The notes under the pieces were generated by a model. That model saw only the letters and a program-made list of their open reading frames with translations, was not told where the DNA came from and made no database searches. Below, one piece after another: positions 17,761 through 31,288 of a DNA stretch of 64,000 nt. The stretch is from Turbatrix aceti (Eukaryota; Nematoda; Chromadorea; Rhabditida; Panagrolaimidae), in contig OZ017766.1 in assembly GCA_963969345.1 (NCBI GenBank), forward strand, positions 4,154,001 to 4,218,000. The letters run 5' to 3'. The stretch's first letter is position 1. Every line of letters starts with the position of its first letter. The translations under genes and the position numbers were made by a program.

Positions 17761-18950
17761 CTCCTTCCCCCAGCTGACCGTCGTCGCTGGATCCAACCGG
17801 ATCCTGCGTCACGCGTCAGCTCAACTGAGCCGACCGGGACTGCGCCTGTAGTCGTCTTCGTCGCCTTTGACTTCCTTCGGTTCCTCAAACTTCACTCAAC
17901 TGAGTGGCTTTCATCCTGCTTGACCGCATGCTCAGCCACCTTCTTTCGGTGCCACCAGCAGTCAACCGCCATCCACAAAGGCCCCTTCTGGCTCGCTGGC
18001 CGAAGCTCTGCACTTCCATGAATGCGTTCTTCGTCTTTTGATGACTGCTGCGTAGCCAACTGGCCACCCATGTTGCCAGCCCGCATGCGATGCCGTCCAC
18101 GTAAGGCCCTGGTGATAGTCACGTGACGGCGTGCCTTTCTCATTCTCTTGTTGCTTGCGTGCCCCTGTTGTCTCTGCTCGACAGGCCATCGACGTACAGC
18201 AGGCCCCGCACGTTGCCTGCCGTTCATAAACTTCCTTGACGCGAACCCGGCCTCCTCAGATGAGGGTATCCCCTGCCAATTCTCTGCATCCTGTGTCGCT
18301 GCCGTGCTGCCACCTGCCATTCTTGCAGTCCGCTTGCTTCCCGTATTGATCTCCCTGACCGGCGGCTTCTCTGGATATCCACAGCGGTGGCATGCCCGAA
18401 ATTCTTCCATGACGTTTCTGCGTTCCGCTGCCTCTCTTTGCAGCACCTCACGCCAGTACAGTCTTGACGCCACTGCTCGCACTCGGATTCCTTGCAGCTC
18501 AACTGAACTGTAACTGATGATGCAAGCCTGGACCGCCGTCGGCACTTCTCAAAGTCCGTCCATGCCTGACTGAATCACATCACAACTGCGACGTGCTCGG
18601 CGGTTTTCCTGATGTGGCTTCCATCCTTGACCGCCGGACAACTCGATTCTCGCAACTCAACTGAGCTGTTGCTGCCTTGGTTCGCTTCTTCCTTTCCACC
18701 AGCCAATTGGCCTGGTCACTCCGTCGCCGCGAAATCAAAAACATGGCGCTTTGCCTAGGCCATTCTTGAGTGATTCTGGTCGCAGGCCAAGCCAACTGGC
18801 CTGACCTCGGGAGAGCGTCGTTGTCGTTGATCCTCGTTTCTTCTCTCCGCTGCGTGTTGCCGTAGTGCGTGTGCCGCGTCGCCGCCATCGATCGATCGTA
18901 GTCGTAGTCTCTTCTTCCGCGTAGCTCGAATCAGCACTCTCGTCACCATT

Positions 18951-19291
18951 TGCTGCCGGGCTCCCGGCTAGCTCGCGCTTCCTCGTAGATCCCGGACACT
19001 TCGTAGTAGACAATAGTTTATCCGTAGAATCTCTCGTACAACAACCGTGAACAATTATGCATAAACGATGACTCGATGACGACGATCCCCAACCGGGACG
19101 AGCGCGTGCCACGCGCGACCTGCCTGCTGCTACGCCCGCCGACCAGAATATGATGACTTCGCGTCATCGGTCGCTGCCGATCTGCTTGTCTTGCCGGCGC
19201 ACGCTTCCCTCGTGGCCGCACACGTTCTCTGCCTCGCGCTCGTGGCTCGCTCACCAGTCCCTGGGAGAATGGTCAACCAGTCCCGGTACCA
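18951..19291 (-). repeat. LTR, right copy (5' LTR of element)
   Basis: 341 bases, apparently identical to 17420-17760, again TG...CA. A candidate primer-binding site lies two bases inside it. A 78-codon minus-strand frame is repeated in both LTRs; I treat it as chance, since LTR frames without promoter context are common. Confidence 0.92.
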
Positions 19292-19296
19292 AATGC
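19292..19296. repeat. Target-site duplication, right copy (AATGC)
   Basis: AATGC directly after the right LTR, matching 17415-17419. Confidence 0.9.
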
Positions 19297-19561
19297 AAAT
19301 GACGCTCTGTCGGGATTCGTGATTGTCTCCAAACGACACTCCGGCATTTTGTGTGGTGTAAAGAGGGTCTTTCATTTAGTTGGGACCTAACCGTGCATTT
19401 TTCTGTCCACCGGGGTGCAGCAGCAACAGCGTGCCCTTTCTGCTGGCTTGAAGGTGGTCTCTCAGGCCGGCGGCATCCACTGAAGCGTTCTTCCGGTACA
19501 TTTTCCGTGCTTTCGTCGTCTCGCAGCTCGCAGTCAGTTTCCCAGCGCGCAACACTTTAAA

Positions 19562-22500
19562 ATGTTTGCCGAGTACGATTCCACAGAGCGATCTGTATCT
19601 CTCAAAATTTCGGAAAAAATCTCACCGGATTCAGTCAGAATCAAAAGCGTCCGTCAGATTTACGATTTCCTAGGTCCCCGATCGGTCGGCCCAACGAGTG
19701 AGTTTTCACAGCGCTTTGACAAGCTGGTCAAAAAGTTTTTTAGCCACTCATATTACTGTGGGCAAATACGTAGAGTTCAAAAACGGTAAACCACAGCTGA
19801 CAAAGGCTGTCGACCTTGAACTGAATGTCTTCGGTCGCCAGATCCCACCTTTACCTGTGCCGGTGTCCCCGCGCGAAGATCGAGTCGCGCAGTTCAAAGC
19901 GCTCGAACTCGACAGACGACTCTTCGAGAAAGGCGGCGACGAGCGGGTGACGACTCCGCCCGAGGCGATGAAGCGTCTCCAGAAGGTCATCGAGTTGAAC
20001 GAGTTCCCGAGCTGGTCTTCCTTCTTTTCCGGCCTGAAACAGAAGGCCAAGGAGTTGGACGACTCACAGCCCGCGAAGCAGCTCATAGACGAGCTCGCCG
20101 AGCTCTGGGTCGTCTGGAACAGCGACTACGCCGCCAGCTACAGCGACACTGGCGAAAGCGCTTATTTCCATCGAAAACAGTGAGTTTAGCTTTTTTTCTT
20201 GATTGTAGAGATTATTTTCTTCTCTTTGTCAGCGTGGTCTACGGCGGCTGGCCTCCCTGGCGGCAGTACCGAAACTACAGATTCAACAGCGCGGTTGAGC
20301 TCAACACCCACCTTTACCTGCACCTCGAGATCATCAGCGACTTCTTCAGCAAGTTCGCCGGCAAGCTGCTTTTTGGCTGGAAGGAGTACTTTGCGCAGCA
20401 GAACCACGTCAACCTGCTTGCGCTGAAGAGCGACGTTGACAACTTTCTGCGCAAGGCCACCGACATCAGCCGTGTGGAGTGAGTTTCTCTGCTAATGATG
20501 GTATTTATTTAAAAATGAGATTTTAGTTGGCCTCTGGAGATCTGTGAGCTGCTTCTACGCCGGGCGTCTTCCTGGGTGGCGAATTTGGTTGACGACAACC
20601 TCAGCAAGAAGTTTTTTAACTCGATCGCTTCCGTGCAGGCGCTGCTCATCGACCGTGTCCGGGTCGAGAATATCACTTCTTTCGTTTACCATCTTACCGC
20701 CTATTCAGACGTGAGTTTCACGCCAAACGTAAAAAAATGCGGGAATCATTTTTTTTACGTTGCAGGCGAATCACAGAATCATCGTTCCCATCTCCTCGAT
20801 CGACATTGACAGATCGGCTCTTTTTGACGTCACGGTTCAGTTTTCCACGATCACGGAGGAAATCGTGCGCATCGAGCACCGCATGTACCCTGATATCTAC
20901 TCGGAGAAAAAGTTTCTCAAGCTGGAAAAGCACTACGAACCCGGCTGGCAACGCCTGGTATTCAACGTTGAAAATCCCTTTGCTGGAATTTCGGATCAAA
21001 TCGAGGAACTGCGAGCCGGGGTTGAGGAGCTCGTCGAAAGTCAGGTCATGGAAACCGGCAGCTACATCGAGGTGCGTCCCTGATTAATAAATTTCTGATC
21101 GTAATCAGGCGTTGTTCATCGTTTGCAGAAGATTAACACACTTCATGAACTTTTACGGACCCTGGGCCGAACACCGCGCAAAATCATTGACGACACGTTT
21201 ATTTTTGATTTTACGAGTTTTGCGGATTACCTGACCGAGCGGCTCGGCCTGCTGCGGGATTCGATCACGAATCGAGTCAACGAAATTATCAGCATTGAAT
21301 CCAAAGTGTAAACCCGCGGGAGTTTATTTGAACTTTTTTAGGCCGAAAGGTTGCATTGCAGGGTCACAGACTTCTACCACAAGTGCAGCAAGAAGCTCTA
21401 CGGCCAGGACGCTTTCCACCAGCTACAAAACCTCGCCAGTGTGAATTCATCGGACATCCCGGTGCTCAAGAGCCTATTTGAAACCATGCACGCCTCCTGT
21501 GCACCCTACCTGCACCACTTCCCGATCACGGAGCTCACCCTGCTCAGATACTGCCAGGCAGCGCGCGCTCACTGGCGCCTGTCGAATCTGGCCGAGCTCA
21601 TCTGGGAGAAGCTCCAGGCCGACCGAGCGTACATCGAGAAGGCCGTCATCGAAAATTCATCAGCCGTGTTTTTCGAGTCCGAAATGATCGAACGCGAGCT
21701 CAAACTCACAATTAAAAAATATAAGTTGTACCAGACGTCGCTGAACGTCCGTCAGATGGCGACTCGGTTCCACGAGATGCACGAGGTCCTCAGCAATCTC
21801 AGCGCTCAGTTCCCCGTGCTCAATAACCAGTTGGAGCTGCTGGGGCTTGAGCCCATCAATATCGACATCCCCGCGCTGGAGCAGTTGTGTCGCATCTTTG
21901 CTCGGGTCAGCGAAGTTCACGTCCAGACTCTCCAATTTGAAGACAGCTATCTGAACGGTGAGTGGGTATCGATTTCTGGCCAATGTGATTTTTTTTCGTT
22001 TCAGCAAAAATCCAAGACGTAGACTGTCGAGAGGCGTCGGATCAATTGGACGAGCTCAAAGACAACTTCGCAGTCGTCGGGGAGATGGTCGGTGAACTCG
22101 TCGGAGAGGACTCGTTCGCCGCTGACACCACGACGCAGCTCATCAAGGGCATCGAGAAGTCAGTGACTGTTTTTTCGGACACAATGCCTCTGGTGAAGGC
22201 GCTGCGCAGCGAGGGCATGAAGCAGCGGCACTGGCAAAATGTGAGTCATCCGTGCGTGCACGTGCCTTCGACCTTGAAACCGGGTTTTTCAGATGCTCCT
22301 CGAAGAAAACGTAAGTCGCGAGATGCGGGACAAACTCCTGGTCAAGGATCTCATCACCCTGGACATTGGTCAAAAGGCGGAGAAGTGCGAGGAAATCAGC
22401 GTGGTGGCCAGCAAAGAGCTCCAGGTCGAGATCAGTCTCGAAAAAATGAAACAGCAGTGGGCCGAGTGGCGCAACGCGACCCCTGAATCCGCCGCGGTAG

Positions 22501-25500
22501 GTGCTTTTTTTAAATCGGAGAGCTCCTGTAACGAGTTTTCAGAACACACATCGCTTTACGGCCCCCAACGAGGTGCAGATCGTGCTGGAAGAGCACATAA
22601 TCAAGACCCAGATGACGCTGTCTTCGCCCTACAGCGCCGCCTTTGCCGACGACCTGAACGCGTGGCTCGCGACGCTGCAGTCGCTGCAGATCGTCTTTGA
22701 ACGCTATCACTTTGTAGGTTTCCATAGATCAGCCTTAAAGCTGCACATTTCTGTTTTTAGTGCGAATCAAAGCTGGTCTACATAGAACCGCTGTTCACGA
22801 CCGAGGACATTGCCTATCAGATGCCGGAGGAGTGGCGCATGTACCAGATCGCCACCGAGCAGTGGCAGGCGATCCACAACAAAATGGTCTCCGCGGAGAG
22901 ATATATCGACCTGGGTGGCATGGGCATCGAAGAGGAGATCAACGCCGTGCTGGCCAGGTTTATGAAAATCCAGGTGGGCTTCGACGCTTACTTACAAAAG
23001 AGAAAGCTGAACTCGCCCCGCCTGCACTTCCTATCCAACACGGAGCTGTTAGAAATGCTCTCCAAGGCAAAGAATCCCGAACTTGTGCAGCCCTACCTGC
23101 CCAAGCTCTTCGCTGCCATTCACCGCCTCGAATTCAACCATCGGGGCGAGATCGTCGCCGCATTCGCCGCCGACGGAGAAAAACTTGTCCTCCGACGGCC
23201 GGTCAACGTGACCCTCGCAAAACGACACGTGGACAAGTGGCTCTTCGAGTTGGAGCGTGAAATGAGGGCCACAATCCAAGCTGACATCGAAAGCGTGCTC
23301 CAAAGCTTTCGTCTGGCCCCTGTAGACGTCGAACGCGTCCTAGCGAAGGGCTTCACCGCACAGGTGACTCTGCTCTACTACAAAGTGGTGTTCACGAAGA
23401 TCATTGAAGACGGCATCAGCAGACACACGCTGCTCTCGGTCGCCGCGGAACTCGACGTGCTGGCCAAGTCCGCCGCCCGATTCACGCCGGTCACCGCGCG
23501 GGACCGCATCGTCCTTGACAACCTCCTCATCGACATTTTTCACGCCAAAGAAACCGTGCAGCACCTCGTCGCCGTCGACTGTCAGTCCATCGAGCACGCC
23601 GCGTGGAAGGCTACTTTTCGCTATTACTGGAGCTGTGATAATCTTTTTGTGCGCCTGTTCAATTACTCCATCCTCTACGGCTACGAGTACCTGGCCGCAA
23701 AGAAGCCTTTTGTCCGCACCCCGGCAGTCAAGAATCTCTTTCTGCAGTTTGCGGTCTTCCAGCAACAGCGGTTTGCCGTTCTCCTTCAGGGCCCCGCGGC
23801 GACGGGAAAGTCAGAGACGATCAAGGAGTTTGCACGGAATCTGGGGCGTCATTGCATTTCGTTCAACTGCTCAAACCAAGTGACGCTGGTCCAGCTGGAA
23901 GACCTGGTTGCTGGATCGCTGCTCTCGGGCCTGGTGCTCTGTCTGGACGAGTTCAACCGACTGCAGCCGCCCGTGATGGTGGCGACGGTCAATCACTTCC
24001 TCGGCGTCTACCAGGCAATGCAGACGGCGTCGTGGCACTACAGGCTGAGGGAGCACGATCTCACTGTCAATCCTTTTACTGCCTTTTTCCTTTCCATGAA
24101 TCCGGCGTACGTCAACCGGAATCCGCTTCCGTCCAACACGACCACCGTCGCCAAGATCATCGATGTGCCCTGGGCTGACCTGGGCGGCATCGCGCAGGAG
24201 TATCTGCTCCTGGCCAAGTTCAAGTTCGCGAAACGCTGCGCAGGTCAGCTCACTTCAACTCTGCGTCAGACGGCCGCCACAGTGGCGCCTATGCGGCATT
24301 ACGACTTCAGTCTTCGGACTTTGCTGGCGACTGTCCACGCCGCAATTTATTACAAGGATCTGTTGGCTTTGTTCACGGAAGGCGTCATCACGGCGAAGGC
24401 CGCGCAGCACTCGCTCCGACCGATTTTTACGGATGTCGACGCGAAAGCCTTTGCGAAGGTCATGTCCGTCGGAAAAAACAAGCCACCGGTCACAGATGCC
24501 GAGGGGGCCTACAGAAGTGCCATTGAGGGCATCTGCAAGCGATTAAAACTTGTGCTGACTGAGAAGTTCGTCAACGCCTGCTATTATATTTACTCGCTCT
24601 CGAGACACTCGTGCGCCATCGCTCTCCTTGGCCCTTCGCTCACGGGAAAGACGACTGCGCTGCGCGTTGTCCGGGAACTTCTGCGGGAGAAAGACGACGT
24701 GACCTGCCGAATCTCGGACATTGTGCCAAATCTCCACGACAGTGAATCACTTTTTGGGTTCTTTGACACGCAGAAGCTGGAATGGGAGCGCGGAGTGCTG
24801 ACCAAATCCCTGCTGGAGACGATGCCGGACACGGGATCCGAGCACTGGATCCACTTCGACGGCGTCGTGGATTCGCTCTGGGTCGAGTCGCTGAACAGTC
24901 TCCTCGATGACAATCGCAAACTTTGTCTGGGGAACGGAGAAACAGTCTTTCTCGCTCAAAACACGCGGATCGTCTTCGAAACCAACAGCCTTGCCAAGGT
25001 GGCTCTCAGCACCATCTCCCGGTGTCGGGTCGTCTACTTTGACGAATCCACGCTCCCTCCGGAGGCTCAAGGTGCCGGATATGATCCATCAGTGCTCAAA
25101 ACTATTTGCGACGTTGCTTCCACGCCCTTCGATACCGCGATTGGTTTACAGAGAGTCGTAGAGCTCTACCGTCTCCATGATGCCTTTCCTCGCAACGACG
25201 CGGCTCTTGCCCACATGCTTGGAAGTTTAGCTGCGGCGTCCATCGCCTCCAGAGATGCGTTCGCCTTCGATCCAGATGTGTTCTTCTCTTTTCCTCAGGC
25301 GTTCGGGCAGTGGATGGACCTCTCCGCCCAGGCCCGTCCCCACGTCCGGTTTTGGCGCATGTTTTTCCAGCGCTTATTCCGGTCGCCGCTGATGCTCGTC
25401 GTTTTCGGCGAATCTGGCACCGGAAAAACCCTGTACATCCACGAACTCATGGGACACCTGAATGACCAGAAGTAAGATTTGATTGCTTTTTGGGGTAAGC

Positions 25501-28500
25501 AATAACGCATTTTAGCTGGGACGTGCATGTAATTTCTCTCTCTGAGACGACGACGGCGGATTCCCTGCTCCAGGCCATCCTGGACTGCAACCTGATTCGC
25601 ATCAGCGCGAATCACTTCACTAGTCCCAACGCGAAGGAGACGCTCATCATCTTAGATGGCCTCGCCCGGCTGCCTACGGACCTGAGCTTCGAGTGCCCCT
25701 TCGAGCTCCTTCGCAGCCTCCATGCCTCCGGACAGGTGACCAATCGCACCGGCGAGCAACTCACCTTTACCTCGGTGCACTTCATCGCAGAGTACTCCAC
25801 CCGTGAGTCTGATCCTACCAAGCTCAAGCTGCCGGTGCGTCTTCAGCGGTACATCTACCCTTGGCACTGGGTCAGCGAAGAGGTTTGTAGCCCTGCTGCA
25901 TCCGTTTTTCTGGGCGTGCAACTGATTTTTGCACTTGCAGAACTACCGAAACCCCGCCAACGCATGCCGTGCATTTTTGCGTCTCTTCTGCCCCGAGGAG
26001 CCGGCAAACGGGGATGACGAGGCTGCCGTCAACGAAGGCGCTCCAGACTACACGCCATATGCTGTAAACGAGCTGCGACTGGCTTACGGCGGTTTGCCGG
26101 ATGACAGCTTCTTCTTCGGGCCATATGCAGCCGTGCTTGCGGATCTTCGTGCCAGCACGGCTACGCCGGTGCCGCTTGGCACGTACCTGCACAGTCTGAA
26201 GGGCGATAACTTCTGGCAGGTGGACAGCCTGTTCACGGCACAATCTCTGCTCATCAAGAGTTTGAACAAAAACAGCCGTCGTCCACCGGGTCTTACAACT
26301 ACCGTAATCCACGATTATAACGTTCGGCACTTTTTGTTCCTTTCTAAGGTGTTGGCAATGCCTCGGGATGGTCACTGCCTTCTGATTGGGTCCAGTCGCA
26401 GTGTTCTGAATCCAGTGTGCACATTGTTGGCGCATGTTTTGGATTTGCATCTCGATGAGCTGCCTATTGAGCTTACAGAGCTCCGCTGGAAAGAAACCTT
26501 GATTCAGGTTCGTCTCTTTTTGTTTTTCAGAATTGATTTGCGGATTTTTGAAAAAAATTGCAGATCGCCCGGCACTGCGCCATCGAGAATCGCAAAATCC
26601 TGCTGCTGGTCAGCGGCGACATCTACGACAAGCGCGTGTTTCGGACCGTGCTGGCCGACCTGGTGGTCATCATGAACTGCGGCGCGCTGCCGACTGCGCT
26701 CTTCAGCAGCCAGTTCATGGCAGAGTTGCGGGGCTCGTCCAAGATAGGCGGCGAAACGACGGGCGAGCAGCTGCGTAGCCTCAGCGACTGGAAACAGAAG
26801 GAGAAGGTCGCGAACGCGATCAGAGCCAATCTCCACGTCTTCCTGCGCGTGGACGCCGCCACAATGGAACAACACCGGGTGCAGTTTAGCCAGATCGTGA
26901 ACTACGTGCTCGTGGACAATCTCGATCGTTGGACTGACGCGGAGTTGCTCAGCTTCGGGCAGGTAGAGTTGCAGGCGTCGGGCGAGGTCGCGGCCCACCA
27001 GTGCGAACTCAAGGCGCACAAGCTGCTCCAGCTGACGCACGCGGCCCGCGCGGAGCACCCTCACAGGGATATCCCCGCTGTTGCGTACGTGAGTCTCGTC
27101 AGGGAGTACATCCATCAGGTACACGAGAAAAGGCTCAGCATCGAGACTCTCGAACGGCGGTACAAGACCGGCATCGACAAGCTCATCAAGGCGAACGAGC
27201 AGATGTCTTTCCTCCAGCAGGAACTCCTCAGGCTGCAGCCAGAGCTTGTCCGCACTTCGCTGGAGACAACGTAAGTTGAGGGATATGCAACTGTTTTTTG
27301 TGCTGACAACAAAAGTTTCAGCGTCCTAATGTCCACGATAGAGCGCGAAACAATCGAAATTGAGAACGCCCGAGAAGTTGTGGCAGCCAACGAATCCAAA
27401 GCCAACGAAGCGGCCACGCGCGCTCAGGCGCTGAAGGTGGAATGCGAGCAGGAGCTGGCAGAGGCGATCCCGGCGCTTGAAATGGCCATCGACGCCCTGC
27501 AGATCCTCAACCAGAGCGACATCAGCACGCTCAAGTCCATGCGGTTCCCGCCAAACGGCGTGCGTCTGTGTATGGAGGCCGTCTGCATCCTGCTCGGCGA
27601 GAAACCCGCCAAGTCCACCGACCAGCTCGGAAACGTGTCCTACGACTACTGGGCTGTGTCCCAGAAGGTTCTTTCCGACATCCACTTCCTCCACCGCATC
27701 CGCACCTTTGCCCGGGACCAGGTGTCGAACAAGACGATGCGGCTCATCCGGACGCAGTACCTGTCAAAAGAGGAGTTCGATTCGGAAAACATGAAACAGG
27801 CCTCGCTGGCCGCAGAGGGCCTCTGTCTCTGGGTGAAGGCCCTTGACGTGTACAACAAGATCGCAAAGGTCGTGCGGCCGAAGAAGGACAAGCTGCGCAA
27901 CGCCGAGCTCATGGTCAAGCAGCACATGAAGCAGCTCGACCAGCGCCGAAAGGCGCTCCAGGACGTGACGGAACGGCTACAGCGACTCTCCGACCAGTTC
28001 AGCCACATGAGCCAGCGCAAGCAGGACCTACAGACCCAGATTCAGAGCTGCGAGGCGCGCATGGGGAGGGCGAACAAGTTGCTCCAGGCACTCGGCAACG
28101 AGCGAGAGCGCTGGGTGACGAATCTCGCCCGCCTCGACGCAACGATGGTCGAGTTCCACCAGAGCGCCATGCTGTCATCCGTTGCCACAGAGCTCCTCAG
28201 CGACTTTGACGTCGACATCCGCACCGCCCGCATCAGACGCCTCGCCGACGTTGTGAACCTTCGACAGGACGATTTCTCGCTGCGGTCGATGCTCCGTCAC
28301 ACCTCGGTTCTCGCGGGAGGAGAAGCGGACGTGGCTATGGAGCCTTTCGTGCTCCTCGAGCTCACGCACAAGGTCCCCCTCATCGTCGACCCTCAGGGAG
28401 AGTCCCAGCGGACACTCGCGCACATCTGCTCCACCACGCTCACGGTCATCGACGCGCACTCCACCGCCCTGGCGCAAGCTGTCGTCGAAGCGGTTGGCAA

Positions 28501-31288
28501 GGGTCACGTGCTGGTCGTCGACAAGCTGCGGCCTCCTGTGCCGCTGCTGCTGTTCCAGCTGGTGAAGCCGCAGATCTCGGAAGAGGGCAAGAAGCGCTTC
28601 ATTCAGCTCTCCGACAAGGCTTTCCAGGTTGGCTGTTCTTTTCTTTCTCTATTTCCTTTAGAATTCCTGTTTTCAGATCCACGAAGACTTCCGCGTGATC
28701 CTGCGAGTCGAAAACGCGGAACTTTCCGTCTTCGCGGATGCCGACCTCCTGCAGCACGTGTGTGTGATCAACGTGGCCTACGGGCACGATGCCATCCTCG
28801 AAAAGCTCATGGACATCTTCGTAGAGGTGAACGTGTGCTCCCTTTTCCTGAAGCGAGAAACGCTACTCTCCGAGAAGGCAAAGATGCTGCGCGACGTTGA
28901 TTCGATGGAAGACCTGCTCCTGGACGCGCTTTCCAAGTCCAAAGACCTGGATGACGACCGATCCATCGACATGCTTGCCGAGGTGCACAAACTCTCTGGC
29001 AGCATGAACCGAAAGCTGGCTGACCTCACGGAGGTCGAGGGCCAGCTCAACGAGCTGAAGAAGAAGTACAAGCGCGTCGGCGAGCACGGCGCGCGTCTCG
29101 TCAATGCAGCCCTCTGCATCGGCGGCATTTCGCCGTTCTACAAGCGGACGCTGCGGTTTCATCTTGACGTCTTCCGGAGCGTAAGTATTTGCTGACAGGT
29201 GCCGGGATAACCACTTTTTTGCAGTCGGTCGCCCCCATGGGAAGCACGCTTTCCGAGACCAGTGTAGAAAAATTTATGACGAACGTGACTGGCGCTTACC
29301 GGCAGCGCTTCGCTCGCTCGCTCTTTCCACAGCATCGCCGGGCTTTCAACTTTCTGAGCACCGGAAAGGTCTCAATTTCCAGGTAAATGATGAATCACAA
29401 CGCTCGGATAAATTTGTTTAAAAACATAATTTTTAGACTATCGAGTCTGAAATTTGAAAAGTTTGCCGCTCTGTACGCGGCGTTGCCGCCCGAAGAACCG
29501 AGCAACCTTCGAGACCAAATCCTGTACGCCGACTGCAACCTGCCGATCGTGCTGCTGCTCTCTGCCGAGACGGATTACGTGATGCGGATGCTCTTTGCCC
29601 TGGCCGAGAGCATGCTGGTTTCTCGGGGCACCACGGCCCGGAGCCGAGCGGCCGCCGCTGCGGACCAGACGGCTGCGCTGTTCGTCGGCCAGCCAAAAGT
29701 GCGGATCGTCGCCGCGCACAACCTGCTCTCGTTCAACTGGCAGGCCTGTCTGGAGCACGAGCAGTGGCTCATCGTCCAAAACTGCGAGAATCTCGCTGCC
29801 GAGGAGATGGACGGCCTCACCGAAGTCGCGCGTGAAGTGTTCACCTCGGACACGCGCAAGGCAGGCTTCAAGATGTTCTTCATCATCTATCCCGAAGGCG
29901 AAATGGTAGGAAGGTATAACATGCGCTCTTGTCTTATCGTGGCAATTTTCAGGCTTCGCACTCGCTGCTGGATTTCTCGACGGTCATCACAATCGACGAC
30001 AGTCATTTCAAGTTCAAGTCATTCATCCTCTACTGCTACAACAGCCTCACGCCCAGCAGGCTTCATCCGACGTTTAAAAATGTAATTGGGTTGCCTTCGG
30101 AGGCCTTTATTTGCTGATTTGAGTTTACACAACTCAATTTCAGCCCTGGCAGGCGGAGATCCTGTACAAGCTGTGTTGCTTCCACTTTGTCGTTGCCGAA
30201 CGCAGCCGATACGGCATCTACGGCTTCGCTTCGCCCCTGCGCGTGTCCATCGGCAACCTGGAATGCGCCATCCGGCTCATGGAGTCCGCGCAGTTGGGCG
30301 TAGCTCAGCGGTCCAGCTTTGAGGAAGTCTGGACGGCGGCTCTTCGCATCGCGTACAGCACTGCAGACGCGTACAACGTGGCCACGCTCAAAGTCGTCGG
30401 TCAGTGGGTGTTCGAGGGCGTCAACAGATTCGACGATCGCATGCGGGATGCCATGCTGCTCCCGGAATACGGTGAAACCGTGAGTCTCATAAAAATGGCC
30501 GTCCACGACCTTCCGGACGCAAATGGACCCGAGCTGAGCGGTCTGAGCACGGCTGTGACCCGGGAATACGCAAAACACGCGCTCATCGACATTTACGCTG
30601 CCATCCGGGACCTCCACGGAACGACGGTAGCGCCTTTGCTTCCGAGCGTCGAGGTGGTCATCAACGAGCCCGCTACCTGGCCTGAGAAGGTGGATGCCAT
30701 GCGGAGATGCATCGTCAACGAGATCCACTTTCTGCGAAGTACCGGGCTTTTTCCCGATCGATGCGAGTTTCTGGAGGACATTGTACGTCAGCCGGTGGTG
30801 CCTGCCTTTCCGTTATACTTCCTGGCCCGACCGGAGGCTATTTTGGAGACGCTCAAGTTCCAGGTGAGTCTAGTGCTTCGGACGCACCCAGGTACACCGT
30901 TTTTTAGTTCGTCCGTCGGTACCGAGTGATGTACGACGAAGTGGACGTCGTCGGCACACTTCGACGCCAGAAGGACAACGCAGACTCACTCGAGATCAGC
31001 GATTGCTACCTGACAGGTGCGCAGTACGAGCCGCGCGGCAACCTCATAGTCGAGTCGGAGCAGGCGTTCCAGCGACTGGAATCACTGTTCATCGTCGTGC
31101 GGCGTCGGGCGGTAAAGACAGCTACGTCCATCTCGCTGCCCCTCTTCTACCAGCCTTCGTTCGGCACTTCCAGGGAGTGGACGTTTGTCGTCAACGTCGA
31201 GGTGGAGACCGTGCTGCCAGAAACCCACTGGCAGCTGAGGGGCGTCAAGTTCATCTCTGCAGCGGACTGGGCCAGTCGTGGTACCTGA
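19562..31288 (+). CDS. Dynein heavy chain, divergent axonemal type
   Basis: Twenty-one exons keep one frame of 10713 bases, 3570 aa. Exon limits: 19562-19697, 19744-20179, 20233-20478, 20527-20710, 20766-21071, 21129-21307, 21362-21957, 22005-22240, 22293-22496, 22543-22713, 22761-25471, 25516-25882, 25941-26507, 26564-27270, 27322-28627, 28677-29180, 29225-29382, 29437-29905, 29953-30081, 30144-30863, 30908-31288. Landmarks: linker motif RLHFLSNTELLEMLS; AAA1 Walker A GPAATGKSET near residue 1245 and Walker B LCLDEFNR; AAA2 GPSLTGKTT near 1523; AAA3 GESGTGKT near 1784; stalk coiled coil about 2290-2620 with a normal microtubule-binding domain (FPPNGVRLCMEAVCILLGEK, SAAEGLCLWV-like); AAA5 LIVDPQGES; and a short C-terminal domain. 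AAA4 has GSSRSVLNP where a P-loop is expected, so no nucleotide site. The tail is about 1200 residues, short for axonemal chains. A splice acceptor ends at 19545. Confidence 0.95.

Larger units (their letters stand above)
17420..19291 (-). mobile_element. Non-autonomous LTR retrotransposon (TRIM/LARD-like), intact and young
   Basis: A complete element of 1872 bases: two 341-base LTRs flank a 1190-base interior (17761-18950), with a 5-base target duplication AATGC on both sides. On the minus strand, two bases (AA) after the 5' LTR comes TGGTGACGAGAGT (plus 18936-18948). It has the TGG start and position of a primer-binding site; the closest tRNA 3' end I can think of is serine, which differs at the discriminator base. 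The polypurine tract GGGGGAAGGAG sits next to the 3' LTR. The interior encodes no reverse transcriptase, integrase, protease or zinc-knuckle gag that I can see. Its longest frame (minus, 17892-18545, 217 codons) is Arg/Ala-rich and unlike gag. The element must have been moved by the enzymes of a partner. Confidence 0.9.

Noticed and set aside
17892..18545. 217-codon frame inside the retrotransposon as a gag gene
   Set aside because: No zinc knuckle, capsid-like or protease motif; residues are Arg/Ala-biased, and the element shows no other coding remnants.
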